Part shown: positions 15,569-24,237 of the stretch, one piece after another
How the letters are laid out: every line of letters begins with the position of its first letter
Position numbering within the stretch: position 1 is the first letter of the stretch
Assembly: GCA_024681515.1 (NCBI GenBank)
Contig: JAILAR010000060.1
Location: 1 to 43,236, forward strand
Source of the DNA: Eubacterium sp.
Lineage (GTDB): Bacteria; Bacillota; Clostridia; Lachnospirales; Lachnospiraceae
DNA: 43,236 nucleotides
Direction of reading: 5' to 3'
Notes under the pieces: generated by a model
What the model was told of the DNA's origin: nothing
Seen by the model: only the letters and a program-made list of their open reading frames with translations
Database searches by the model: none
Made by a program: the position numbers and the translations under genes

Positions 15569-17983
15569 CTATGTATCCGAACCCTCTGCGTCCGAACGTT
15601 CCGTGATCAGCCGTGCTATGGTTTCGTACATTTTCTCCGGTTCCACCGGCTTGGACAGATGTGCATCCATCCCTGCGGCCAGCGACCGTTCCACATCTTC
15701 ATCAAAGACATTTGCGGTCATGGCAATGATCGGAACGGTCTTCGCATCCGGATGATCCAGGGCACGGATTCTCCGCGAAGCCTCCAGTCCATCCATTACC
15801 GGCATGCGGACATCCATCAGGATCGCCGCATAGAATCCCGGCTCACTCTTTCGGAACATACCTACCGCATCCTCACCGTTTCTCGCTCTGACCGCACGGA
15901 TCTCTTCCAGTTCCAGAAGATCTGCAAGGATCTCTGCATTCTGATCCACATCCTCTGCCATCAGGACTCTTTTCCCGGCCAGCACCTTTTCGATCCGGTC
16001 TTCACTCATCGCCTCCTTCGAGGACGTATCAGGTTCTTCTTTCAGGATTTCTTTCTTTTTCAGAACTTCATAGATCTCACGGAGCAACTGATCGGAGAAC
16101 AGCGGCTTTGCCAGGATCGTATCCACGCCCTGCATCCTTGCCTCTTCTTCGATCGTATCATAGTTCACACCGGTCAGCAGGAGGACGGCTATACTGTCCT
16201 GATCGAAGGTATGCACCTTCTTTGTCAGTTCCAGTCCGTTCAGACCCGGCATCTTATAGTCCGTCAGAAGCATGGTATAGGCTTCGCCCTTCTCATATGC
16301 TTTTCGGATCACATTCAGAGCATGCGCCGCATCCGTATCCGTCACCACCGATGTTATTCCGATGGTTTCGAGAATGCCCCGTACATGTTCACAGGAAATC
16401 TCGTCATCATCCACCACGATGGCGCGAAGCCCGGCCGGAAGCCGGATCCCCTGTTCTTCATGGGCCCGGCGGTCCGATGCCGTCAGAGAAACGGTCACCG
16501 TAAACTCGGAACCTGCCCCCTTCTGACTCTTCACCTGAATGGTACCGTCCATCATTTCCACAAGATTTTTCGTGATAGCCATACCCCGACCGCTGCCACC
16601 GTACTTGTTGGTATTGGACGCGTCCTCCTGGGAGAAGGTATCAAAGATCTTCGGAATATATTCCGGATCCATACCGATACCGGTATCCTGCATGATGAAA
16701 CGCAGGGTGCACCTGCCCTCTTCTTCCTTCAGCTGCTCTACGGTCAGTTTTACTTCCCCCGGAGCATCGGTAAACTTCACGGAGTTGCCCAGAATATTGA
16801 TCAGCACCTGCTTCAGTTTCAGGTCATCACCCACATAATAATCCTTTACGCCTCCGATGATGGTGCAGTCATAATGCAGCTTCTTCTCCTGGCACTGACC
16901 GTTGATGATGATATTGATCTGGCTCAGGAACTCACGGAAGGAGAATTCATCATTTTTCAGCGTCATCCGTCCGGATTCGATCCGGCTCATGTCCAGGATA
17001 TCATTGATCAGTCCCAGCAAATGATTGGCGCTGGAACCGATCTTCTCAAGATGCTCTCTGGTCCGCGGGTTCAGCTTCGGTTCCCGAAGAGCGATATTCT
17101 GCAGGCCGATGATGGCATTCATCGGAGTACGGATCTCATGACTCATATTGGAAAGGAAGCTGGATTTTGCCCAGCTGGACTCTTCTGCCCTGGCCTTCTC
17201 GACTTCCACCTGCTTCTCCCTGCTTTGCATAAACCCGTAAATATTCAGCAGGATCAGAAGGGACGCTACGATAAGACCGATCTGGATCAGACTGGCGTTA
17301 TGCATGGAACTGTCCACCTTATCCTTCTCCATCTGCAGATACTCCGTATCCACCGGTTCTCCGGGATGCAGGGCCTCATGCGTCTCATAATAGCTTTGCA
17401 TGGTCGTATGATACCGATCCAGCGCCTGATCCGAGGTCTGGTGCCTCCAGACACTGGATGTGAAAATGATCAGTCCCAGCAGCACCACCCAGGCCATGAT
17501 GGATTTTCCCATGCGCCGTTCGTGATCCCTGCGAAGAAAGAACCGAAAATACAGGAATCCGCAGATACTCCAGATGGAAAGGATCAGATAGGATTCCGTG
17601 GACAGCGTTGTAACGGACAGCAGGTTCGGGATCAGGAAAGCCAGTGCGAAAAGCAGTGAAACGATCATTCCGATCATGCCGAAGACCATGTTCTTACGGT
17701 CCTTCTCCTGCCGCGCAGTCTTCCAGGCAGAGGCCGAGGCCAGCGCGTAGGCGATGGTCGCACCAACCGTAGTCATATCCCCGATCCAGCTGATGGCCGT
17801 GCGTCCGAAGAACGGGAAAACAGCGGAAATGATCAGGATACAGAGAATGGCATTCTTCGGGACAAAGCTTCCCTCTTTCTTCTTTCCGACCCATTTCGGA
17901 AAGAGACCGTCTTCCGACAGGGAGTCCATCAGCCGACTGAGGGCGATGTAATTTCCGATCAGTCTCGAACTGAAGATCCACAC
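15569..17983 (-). CDS. APC-permease C-terminal half fused to a hybrid histidine kinase (3' part of a disrupted gene)
   Basis: An 804-codon open frame. Residues 5-190 resemble the last third of an APC-family amino acid permease (S-S-R-L-I-G-N-Y-I-A-L-S-R-L-M, then K-N-A-I-L, F-F-G-R-T-A-I-S-W-I), with about five membrane helices. A roughly 50-residue external loop and one more helix lead to HisKA with phospho-acceptor H282 (S-H-E-I-R-T-P-M-N). HATPase has the N box (L-I-N-I-L-G-N-S-V-K-F), G1 (D-T-G-I-G-M) and an atypical G2 (G-G-S-G-R-G-M). Two receiver domains follow (L-L-T-D-Y-K-M-P-G and I-L-M-D-V-R-M-P-V). The frame starts with no proper initiation site: a TGA lies two codons upstream of the GTG, and the permease N-terminus is missing. 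The sequence is probably the surviving 3' part of a permease-kinase gene. Confidence 0.8.
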   Translation of the reverse strand: MWIFSSRLIGNYIALSRLMDSLSEDGLFPKWVGKKKEGSFVPKNAILCILIISAVFPFFGRTAISWIGDMTTVGATIAYALASASAWKTARQEKDRKNMVFGMIGMIVSLLFALAFLIPNLLSVTTLSTESYLILSIWSICGFLYFRFFLRRDHERRMGKSIMAWVVLLGLIIFTSSVWRHQTSDQALDRYHTTMQSYYETHEALHPGEPVDTEYLQMEKDKVDSSMHNASLIQIGLIVASLLILLNIYGFMQSREKQVEVEKARAEESSWAKSSFLSNMSHEIRTPMNAIIGLQNIALREPKLNPRTREHLEKIGSSANHLLGLINDILDMSRIESGRMTLKNDEFSFREFLSQINIIINGQCQEKKLHYDCTIIGGVKDYYVGDDLKLKQVLINILGNSVKFTDAPGEVKLTVEQLKEEEGRCTLRFIMQDTGIGMDPEYIPKIFDTFSQEDASNTNKYGGSGRGMAITKNLVEMMDGTIQVKSQKGAGSEFTVTVSLTASDRRAHEEQGIRLPAGLRAIVVDDDEISCEHVRGILETIGITSVVTDTDAAHALNVIRKAYEKGEAYTMLLTDYKMPGLNGLELTKKVHTFDQDSIAVLLLTGVNYDTIEEEARMQGVDTILAKPLFSDQLLREIYEVLKKKEILKEEPDTSSKEAMSEDRIEKVLAGKRVLMAEDVDQNAEILADLLELEEIRAVRARNGEDAVGMFRKSEPGFYAAILMDVRMPVMDGLEASRRIRALDHPDAKTVPIIAMTANVFDEDVERSLAAGMDAHLSKPVEPEKMYETIARLITERSDAEGSDT

Positions 17984-18652
17984 TGCTCAGTTCATTGGTG
18001 GCATGGGCCAGATAATCCTTCAGCGCTCCGGTCAGTTCTCCCGTCTCCTCATCCGCCTGGCAGAATGGCATATAATTATCCCGGTATCCGATCCGGATCT
18101 TCCCATGCTTTTTCAGCCATTCCTCCTGATTCGGCTGCAGGGCTATATTTGTCCTTTTTTCATACAGACGTTCTTCGGAGATCCGCTCGGCAAAATACGG
18201 ATCCTCATCCTGGATCCCAGCCAGGGCCATGTTCAGCTCTGCCCGCAGATCCGGACGGTTCTTATTCACCGCATAGAAATAGTCCGACCCGCCGATCCTG
18301 TAGATCGGAACGGTCCGATTCTCCGCACTTATCGTGTATACCGTCGCATAACCGTCCACTTCTCCCCGTTCTACCAGAGCCATGGATTCATCTTCATCCA
18401 CCACCAGCGGAACGATCTCAAATGTCACTCCGTTCTTTTTTGCCCAATCCGCAAGGAACCCCTCCTGAATACTGCCTTTGTTCACACCGATCCGCTTTCC
18501 GCTCAGGGACGTCGGGTCATCTCCGGTGATCTCATGGTTATCCTGACTGATATAGATGTAATACGACTCCGTACCCATGGGCAGATCGGGATACAGCATG
18601 AACTCCTCCCGTTCCTGCTTATAGGATACATCGCTCAGGATATCGATCTCCC
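17984..18652 (-). pseudogene. Solute-binding (SBP_bac_3) sensor segment, out of frame at both ends
   Basis: In one frame this encodes periplasmic-binding-protein sequence. One lobe ends around E-R-L-Y-E-K-R-T-N, and a second SBP domain starts at W-L-K-K-H-G-K-I-R-I-G-Y-R-D-N-Y-M-P-F-C and stops after about 50 residues (Y-L-A-H-A-T-N-E-L-S-S-V-D-L-Q-F-E). Beyond that the frame carries only the shifted reading of the permease. The left end is out of frame with the signal-peptide fragment at 18635-18928. Two SBP domains followed by a kinase is a familiar sensor design in Clostridia, so I read this as the 5' part of a second sensor-kinase gene. Confidence 0.75.
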
Positions 18653-18928
18653 ATCCATCAGCTTCTGCAGAAGCTCCGGCCAGCTGCCCTCCACGTACTC
18701 ATAGGTCCATCCGGTGTACGCCGAGATCTTCTGATGATACTCGTAATCGATGCCGCAGCGTCTTCCGAAACTGTCATAATAACAGAAAGACGACTCATAC
18801 CAGCCGACCCGTACCACCTTCGGTTCCTTCTCCTCTGCTTCTGCCCTGATCGGCAGTGCAAGATTTATGAAAAATGCGAAAAGGAGAAGAAGGACTCCTA
18901 TACGCTTCAAAATTCTTTTCATTCGCAT
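18635..18928 (-). pseudogene. N-terminal fragment of the SBP sensor with signal peptide, frameshifted
   Basis: Ninety-seven codons starting M-R-M-K-R-I-L-K-R-I-G with a hydrophobic stretch L-L-L-L-F-A-F-F-I-N-L-A-L-P and A-E-A cleavage region, followed by the start of an SBP_bac_3 domain (V-V-R-V-G-W-Y-E-S-S-F-C-Y-Y-D). At about 18652 the sequence reads GATGGGAGATC. One extra base there would give L-M-D-G-E-I-D-I-L-S-D-V-S-Y and join the next segment, so one base is missing. GGGGG lies 6 nt before the ATG. It starts 14 nt after the DUF6179-type gene. Confidence 0.8.
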
Positions 18929-18942
18929 TATTTACCCCCGTT

Positions 18943-20058
18943 TTATTCCTCCGGCAGTTCGCAGGCCTCCGCAATACTTATATACAGTTCCCTGTAATCC
19001 GGCTCATCCCCGATCCCACTGAAACCAACGCCTTCTCCGTAGCGCATCAGTTTCTGTTTCAGTTCCTGCACCGGATATTTCCGGATCAGTGCCTGCTCCT
19101 TCAGGAAACAGACCATAAACCGATGGACTGCATCAACCCCGGTCAGATTCGGATCAAATCCGCGCGCCGGATATGTAAGAAAACCAGTCTCCTTCTGCGG
19201 TTCATATACAAGCAGACCGGATTCATAATCCTGAATAAACTGCCGGACGCCCCGAAGCGATTCCAGAATACACATGATCCCGAATCCGCAGATCCGGTCC
19301 TTCGCCAGCTGAACGTAGATCTTCCGTACTTCCTTCATCTTCCGATCGATCTCACGCCGTCCAAGTTCAAAGGCTTCTTCCGCCGACATGTCCGCCCGCG
19401 GCGTCATTTCCTCGGAGTTCACTTCACTCAGGGTATAGATCACGGCTCCCATCAGTTTCTGCATCGTATCATAGGAAATGATCGTTCGTTCATACGAACA
19501 GTATTTTGACGCAAGTTTCAGAACGATGGGATACATTTCTTCCGGCGTATAAAGGAGATTCTCCGGATCCAGCTTCATGTCCTCGATGGTCCAGCCTGAC
19601 TGATCCTTCTCCCGTCCATCCTTTCTGGAAACGTCTGCCCTGAGTGTCTGACTGTATTCATCCATGAAAACATCCAGCGCATCCAGATCTCCGCCGACCC
19701 GCTTTTCAAAATATTCATGCATGGTATCCATCAGTTCCTCATCCGTGATCAGGTCCCAGACCTCATCCCTTACACGGAAAAAGATCTCCTGAAGTCGGAT
19801 CAGAGTATCCCGGTAATCCTTCTGCATGATATATCCGCTGTCACAGAACAGATAATGAAGCTGCTGCAGGATCGTATCCCCAAGTTCCACGACCCGGAGT
19901 TCCTTCAGCGTCTGATGCTTGGCCTTAACCAGAAGTTCTGCATCCTGACGGCTGAGGAGATTTGCGCCGCCCGGGATCATCATGAGGGCATCATTCTTCT
20001 TCATGATGATATCCACCTGTTTTTTCTCCGATATTACGATGAGTTCGTCTTTGTTCAT
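18943..20058 (-). CDS. DUF6179-type protein of unknown function
   Basis: A 371-residue soluble, acidic, mostly helical protein without signal peptide or membrane helices. I recognise it tentatively as a DUF6179 protein (Clostridia, unknown function). Features are the N-terminal K-K-N-D-A-L-M-M-I-P-G-G-A-N-L-L-S motif, a central F-E-K-R-V-G-G-D-L-D-A-L-D region and Y-T-P-E-E-M-Y-P-I-V. No catalytic motif is evident. AGGAAAG lies 6 nt before the ATG. It has its own promoter, and the sensor-kinase remnant starts 14 nt downstream, so it was probably co-transcribed with that kinase. Confidence 0.75.
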   Translation of the reverse strand: MNKDELIVISEKKQVDIIMKKNDALMMIPGGANLLSRQDAELLVKAKHQTLKELRVVELGDTILQQLHYLFCDSGYIMQKDYRDTLIRLQEIFFRVRDEVWDLITDEELMDTMHEYFEKRVGGDLDALDVFMDEYSQTLRADVSRKDGREKDQSGWTIEDMKLDPENLLYTPEEMYPIVLKLASKYCSYERTIISYDTMQKLMGAVIYTLSEVNSEEMTPRADMSAEEAFELGRREIDRKMKEVRKIYVQLAKDRICGFGIMCILESLRGVRQFIQDYESGLLVYEPQKETGFLTYPARGFDPNLTGVDAVHRFMVCFLKEQALIRKYPVQELKQKLMRYGEGVGFSGIGDEPDYRELYISIAEACELPEE

Positions 20059-20087
20059 GTCAGGCTTTCCTTTCCCGGAATGATTCT

Positions 20088-20117
20088 ATTATACCATTTT
20101 GTCTCTCCGTGTGTCAT
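20088..20117 (-). promoter_or_regulatory. Predicted promoter of the DUF6179-type gene
   Basis: On the minus strand ATGACA (20117-20112), an 18-bp spacer, then TATAAT (20093-20088) with an extended TGG just before it. It lies 30 nt upstream of the start codon. Confidence 0.6.
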
Positions 20118-20161
20118 CAAAAAAATAACCCAAAACAGGCTTTTCATTTGTTTTCTACGGA

Positions 20162-20211
20162 GAAAAAAAGGCGGCCTCATCATCGCATATCAACGATCCG
20201 AGGCCACCCTT
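20162..20211 (-). terminator. Intrinsic terminator of the moxR-transglutaminase cluster
   Basis: On the minus strand: GGTGGCCTC, a 21-nt interior containing ATCG/CGAT, GAGGCCGCC, then TTTTTTT. A strong stem with one mismatch, 18 nt after the transglutaminase stop. Confidence 0.9.
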
Positions 20212-20229
20212 CACGGATGAACGATCTCA

Positions 20230-21540
20230 CTATCTTACATTTACTTCATTCAGTTCCAGTTTGAATTCGCCCCTGCGTAAGACCACCTTCGCCGGACTGA
20301 CCATCGGTGTGGACGGATATCTGCTCGTGTCATAATTGTAATACCCCGGACGAACGCGAAAAGCAAAATCCTGGATCTCATAATCCGTTTCAAGGAAGCA
20401 GATGTGTTCACTGGCATAGATCGGTGAAGGATCCATGTGATACCAGTTATCATTGATCCGTACCATCAGCCAGTAATGCTGCCCCGGACCGGGTTTTCGT
20501 TCCATCAGGATATTCTCGATCCCCACGGCATCCAGCAGCTTCTTACAGGTGATGGCATGGGTATAGCAGTCTCCGGATTCTCCGTTCATGCCGGCCAGTG
20601 CTTCCTCCACATCATCCCGCGGCGTACGTGTGTTGTTCCAGGGAATGTTCTTACGTACCCAGACATAGATGGCAAAGGCTTTTCCGATATCGTTCATATC
20701 TTCCGAGATCAGTTCCGAGATCAGTTCTTCCGTCCGCTCCTGCAGCGCCACCATATCTCCGTAATTCTCCGGTCGTTCCTGCACCGTGACCAATGCGGTG
20801 CTTTCTCCGGTCCTGCCGTAGCAGTCCGTTGCGGAGTAAACCACAGGATATACTCCCGGCCGGTCCAGGTTCACCTTTGAATTATCAATGACGAGCGGGG
20901 CGTCCGGATCCATCTTGTCTTCTACCGTCACGCCTGTTCGATAGGCGATACTCTCCCCCACATAAATGCTTTTGTTTTGTATTCCCTTGATCTCCGGTGT
21001 GATCTCCGGATCATATAAAGTCAGGTTTGCCGTAAGCACGGTCCGGTTTCCGCCCTCATCCTCCAGGGCAACCTTCACCTCCCGGGTACCTTCCTCGGAC
21101 AGATTTACCGCCTGCGAGAAGAAGACGGAGATCCCCGTCACGTCAGACATGGACGTGATAAAATCCTCCGGCGAAAGCCCCTCTCCGATCGCCCGTGTCA
21201 GATCCTGCACTGTCCCATCCGGAGCCGTTGTATCCTGTACGATCAATGTTGACTCTTTGGTCAGCGGACCAAAGGACAGCGTCACCGGATAGGCCCCTGT
21301 CTTCGAAAGATCCACATCAGAAAGATCCGTATTCAGGGAAATGTATCCCCAGGGCTCCTCCTCAAAATCCACTACCGTCGGCAGAGTCTTTTGCCCTGCC
21401 TCCACTGTTACCGCCGGGCGGACATTCTGATAGAACCGGGACATCAGGATGCCTCCGGTAACCACCGCGCCCACCAGGATTACCAAAACCGAGGCAAGGA
21501 TCACTAAACGTATTCTTTTTGCTTTTTGTTTTTGGTCCAT
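20230..21540 (-). CDS. Membrane-anchored transglutaminase-like protein
   Basis: A 436-residue protein: basic N-terminus, one membrane anchor at residues 11-33, then two or three Ig-like beta domains (about 45-255, with repeated P-G-V-Y-P-V-V-Y-S-A-T-D type strands), and a transglutaminase-like domain from about 260. The catalytic triad is visible: C325 in G-D-C-Y-T-H-A, H355 in G-Q-H-Y-W-L-M-V, D370 in W-Y-H-M-D-P-S. It would act outside the cell, as a cysteine protease or crosslinker of unknown substrate. It is the last gene of a MoxR/DUF58/DUF4129-like cluster, a common partnership. The ribosome site is weak. The 161 nt upstream (21541-21701) show no other feature. Confidence 0.88.
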   Translation of the reverse strand: MDQKQKAKRIRLVILASVLVILVGAVVTGGILMSRFYQNVRPAVTVEAGQKTLPTVVDFEEEPWGYISLNTDLSDVDLSKTGAYPVTLSFGPLTKESTLIVQDTTAPDGTVQDLTRAIGEGLSPEDFITSMSDVTGISVFFSQAVNLSEEGTREVKVALEDEGGNRTVLTANLTLYDPEITPEIKGIQNKSIYVGESIAYRTGVTVEDKMDPDAPLVIDNSKVNLDRPGVYPVVYSATDCYGRTGESTALVTVQERPENYGDMVALQERTEELISELISEDMNDIGKAFAIYVWVRKNIPWNNTRTPRDDVEEALAGMNGESGDCYTHAITCKKLLDAVGIENILMERKPGPGQHYWLMVRINDNWYHMDPSPIYASEHICFLETDYEIQDFAFRVRPGYYNYDTSRYPSTPMVSPAKVVLRRGEFKLELNEVNVR

Positions 21541-21701
21541 AGTTTGATCCGTTATTTCTTTTTCTTACTCTCCGTCAGTTGAAGATTCATCGCATCTGAC
21601 TCTGACACGTACAACATATATGTATCTGTATCTTCACCAAAACCATGTGTACGTATCTGCGAATCTACTGACACCACATATACATGATGCTGGGTCAAAA
21701 G

Positions 21702-22982
21702 CTATTTTGCCGCCTGCTTCATTCGGGAAAGGTACGCACGGTCCACGGTTACATTTCCATAACGAACGTTATTATACAGTGCAGTCAGCTCCGGCAGGGA
21801 CACACCGGCCTGCTCCAGCGCTTTCTCCTCGATATCCGCAGTGGTATCCGTTTCCGCTAAAATCAGATCTTTCTTCAGATTCATGACCCTTTTACGATAT
21901 ATCTTCCTCGCCCGTTCCTCCATGGACATGGAATCCCTCATACGCTTAAACAGAGAAGGATGTGGGATCTTCGTCCGGATATCAGTTTCTTTTGTCTCTT
22001 CCACCAGATCCACTCTCTGCATCACGGAGTTATTTCGATATCTTGCAGACAGGATCCGGAGTACACGTGCCAGGATCTTGATGATCACGAATACGGCCAG
22101 CGCCAGGAGCAGACCCTTCAGAACGAACTCCAGAATATTGGAATATGTGCCCGGTTTCGTTGCTTCCTGCCGCAGTTGCCGCGAGACCTCATGCGTCTTC
22201 TCTTTGCTGCCGAATCCGAAAAGATTCGCAATCCAGCGAAATACAAGAACAACACCGAAAAACAAGGTTTTGAGGATTCCCAGCATGGCCTGCAGGAATC
22301 CCACAAAGGCATCCGGAAGATGCACTGCTTCTCCCAGCAGGATCACAATGATCATACAGAGAAATACACCCACGATCACGATGGTATTCACCTTGGTGAT
22401 CTGTCGAATGGGAATCCCCCGGACATCCTTCGTGGAATCCATGTATTTCCGTGTACTGTCCGCATACAGGATCAAAAGATAAAAGATCAGAGTCACTCCC
22501 GTCAGGATCGCGGCGATCCCCGGCAGCCCCTCGATATCATAAATAAATCCGAAGGCCGATGCCAGAAGTCCCAGCACCAGGATCGGCCAGGGCACATCCA
22601 TGGGTTCGCCCAGGATGCCGCCTTTTGCCACATACCGGCAGGAGGTGACCATCAGCCCCAGCGCAAGACCGATCAGCATCCAGCGCTCCATACCGTCAAC
22701 AGCGAACAAACTGTCTGATCCTGTCAGCTGCTCTGCCGATGCTTTCACCGGAAGAAACCAGATCCCCACACCAGCGACCACGGTAAAAAGGACCAGAGGC
22801 CACATATGCAGTACCTTGTTTCTGAGAATATAACTGATCAGAAACAGCAAAGCCATCACAAGCAGTCCGACCCAGGACACATGGGGACGCTTCGTGGAAA
22901 GCAGGAACATTTCCATGAAGAGCAGATAAAATGTATATGCATACAGCGCCCGAAACAAATGGCGTGCTCTGTCAGTCCCCAT
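21702..22982 (-). CDS. Multipass membrane protein with DUF4129-like C-terminus
   Basis: A 426-residue protein with about ten hydrophobic segments in the first 310 residues, then a basic cytoplasmic tail (R-K-I-Y-R-K-R-V-M-N-L-K-K through S-L-P-E-L-T-A-L-Y-N-N-V-R-Y-G) that resembles DUF4129 tails, where such proteins end in a short helical domain. I start at 22982, which has AGGGGAG 7 nt upstream; the frame stays open to 23012. In related clusters this protein carries the transglutaminase domain itself; here that domain is encoded separately just downstream. Role unknown, presumably envelope assembly. Confidence 0.75.
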   Translation of the reverse strand: MGTDRARHLFRALYAYTFYLLFMEMFLLSTKRPHVSWVGLLVMALLFLISYILRNKVLHMWPLVLFTVVAGVGIWFLPVKASAEQLTGSDSLFAVDGMERWMLIGLALGLMVTSCRYVAKGGILGEPMDVPWPILVLGLLASAFGFIYDIEGLPGIAAILTGVTLIFYLLILYADSTRKYMDSTKDVRGIPIRQITKVNTIVIVGVFLCMIIVILLGEAVHLPDAFVGFLQAMLGILKTLFFGVVLVFRWIANLFGFGSKEKTHEVSRQLRQEATKPGTYSNILEFVLKGLLLALAVFVIIKILARVLRILSARYRNNSVMQRVDLVEETKETDIRTKIPHPSLFKRMRDSMSMEERARKIYRKRVMNLKKDLILAETDTTADIEEKALEQAGVSLPELTALYNNVRYGNVTVDRAYLSRMKQAAK

Positions 22983-23076
22983 TTCGCAACTCCCCTCTCT
23001 CCACGATTTCATTTACTGCCCTTGTGATCGTCTGCCATATGCGTACACAAATCCTCCAAATGATGTCTATGACAGA

Positions 23077-24198
23077 TCAATCCTCATACTCACTGACTTC
23101 CCAGCCATGCAGATAGGATCTGCGAGATTCAAAACCGACACGTGAATAATACGGAACCACACAAAGAACCGTTGCTTCCTCCCGGATCAGCCGGTCCAGG
23201 CGAAGAAGCAGATCCTCTTTGTAGTAAGGAGATATCACCAGATAAAGCGTATTCCGGTTGATGGATTTTACTTCCGCATCCAGCCGGCCCAGGAACGCAT
23301 CCTTTCCTTCCGATTTCCGGATCATGGTCAGATACTTGTCGATGGTGATACCGTGCGACAGTTCCGAGCCCATTCCCGGTTCCGAGATGGTCTGCCCGTC
23401 TTCGGTCAGGCCGTTACACCAGGCGGAGACGCGCTCCTTCTCCCTCAGGTGTTCCCTTGCCAGAGAGCTGGTGATGGAGATTGCCGCCTCAAGCAGCCGG
23501 TCCGCGCGGATCATGGTATCCGTATCCAGATTCAGAAGGATCTTCACCTCCGCATCCTGCGTAGCCTCAAACAGATTAACCTTCCACTCTCCCGTCCGTG
23601 CCGACTGCTTCCAGTTGATGGCACGGTAAGGATCCCCGGACTGATAATCCCGAAGGCCCCGGAAGGCCAGCGGATCCACGATGAGACTGCGGCGCGCTGC
23701 CATCTCCCCGATCCTTCCCCGGGTCAGAGACATCAGCTCCTGCACGTCCACCTTCTTCGGAAAAACATAAATTCCACGTTCTTCATTCTTTGACATGGCA
23801 AAAACGCGGGACATAAAAAAATCCCGCACCATGATATTTACCGACTCCACACGGAAATGTCCCCGCTCGGATCCGCGAAACGTCAGGGTTCTCCGGATCT
23901 TCTGGTGTCCGAGAATAGAGAACACATCGTTCCTGTGGTAATAATCCGTCACCACGGAATTCTCCATATCGTGAAACCGGAGCGCTCGATCCACTGAGAA
24001 TTTGTAATGGAACACCGGCAGCGGCAGCGCCTTGTCATTCTCGATCTCCAGGGTCAGCTCCGCTTCCTCTCCGCATTCCATATATTCCCGGCTGAAACTG
24101 AGGCCGGTACGAAGCCCCTTCTTCCAGTATTTCCGGTAAAGGCGTTCCTGTGAGAAGTATATGATTCCGATCATTAAAACAATAAGTATGAGATGCAT
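23077..24198 (-). CDS. DUF58 domain protein
   Basis: A 373-residue protein with one N-terminal membrane helix (L-I-L-I-V-L-M-I-G-I-I-Y-F) and the DUF58 core D-P-L-A-F-R-G-L-R-D-Y-Q-S-G-D-P-Y-R-A-I-N-W-K, followed by a von Willebrand A-like fold (L-L-N-L-D-T-D-T-M). DUF58 proteins act with MoxR AAA+ ATPases as chaperone-type pairs. The start at 24198 follows GGAGG by 6 nt; the GTG at 24213 lies upstream of that site and is not credible. It follows moxR after 39 nt. Confidence 0.9.
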   Translation of the reverse strand: MHLILIVLMIGIIYFSQERLYRKYWKKGLRTGLSFSREYMECGEEAELTLEIENDKALPLPVFHYKFSVDRALRFHDMENSVVTDYYHRNDVFSILGHQKIRRTLTFRGSERGHFRVESVNIMVRDFFMSRVFAMSKNEERGIYVFPKKVDVQELMSLTRGRIGEMAARRSLIVDPLAFRGLRDYQSGDPYRAINWKQSARTGEWKVNLFEATQDAEVKILLNLDTDTMIRADRLLEAAISITSSLAREHLREKERVSAWCNGLTEDGQTISEPGMGSELSHGITIDKYLTMIRKSEGKDAFLGRLDAEVKSINRNTLYLVISPYYKEDLLLRLDRLIREEATVLCVVPYYSRVGFESRRSYLHGWEVSEYED

Positions 24199-24237
24199 GC
24201 CACACCTCCGCACACTGACAGCCGGATAAAGGATCTG

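Noticed and set aside
15521-17659. 712-codon plus-strand ORF opposite the histidine kinase
   Set aside because: Composition (His, Arg, Ile, Leu rich) is typical of antisense frames, and the opposite strand carries all the kinase motifs.
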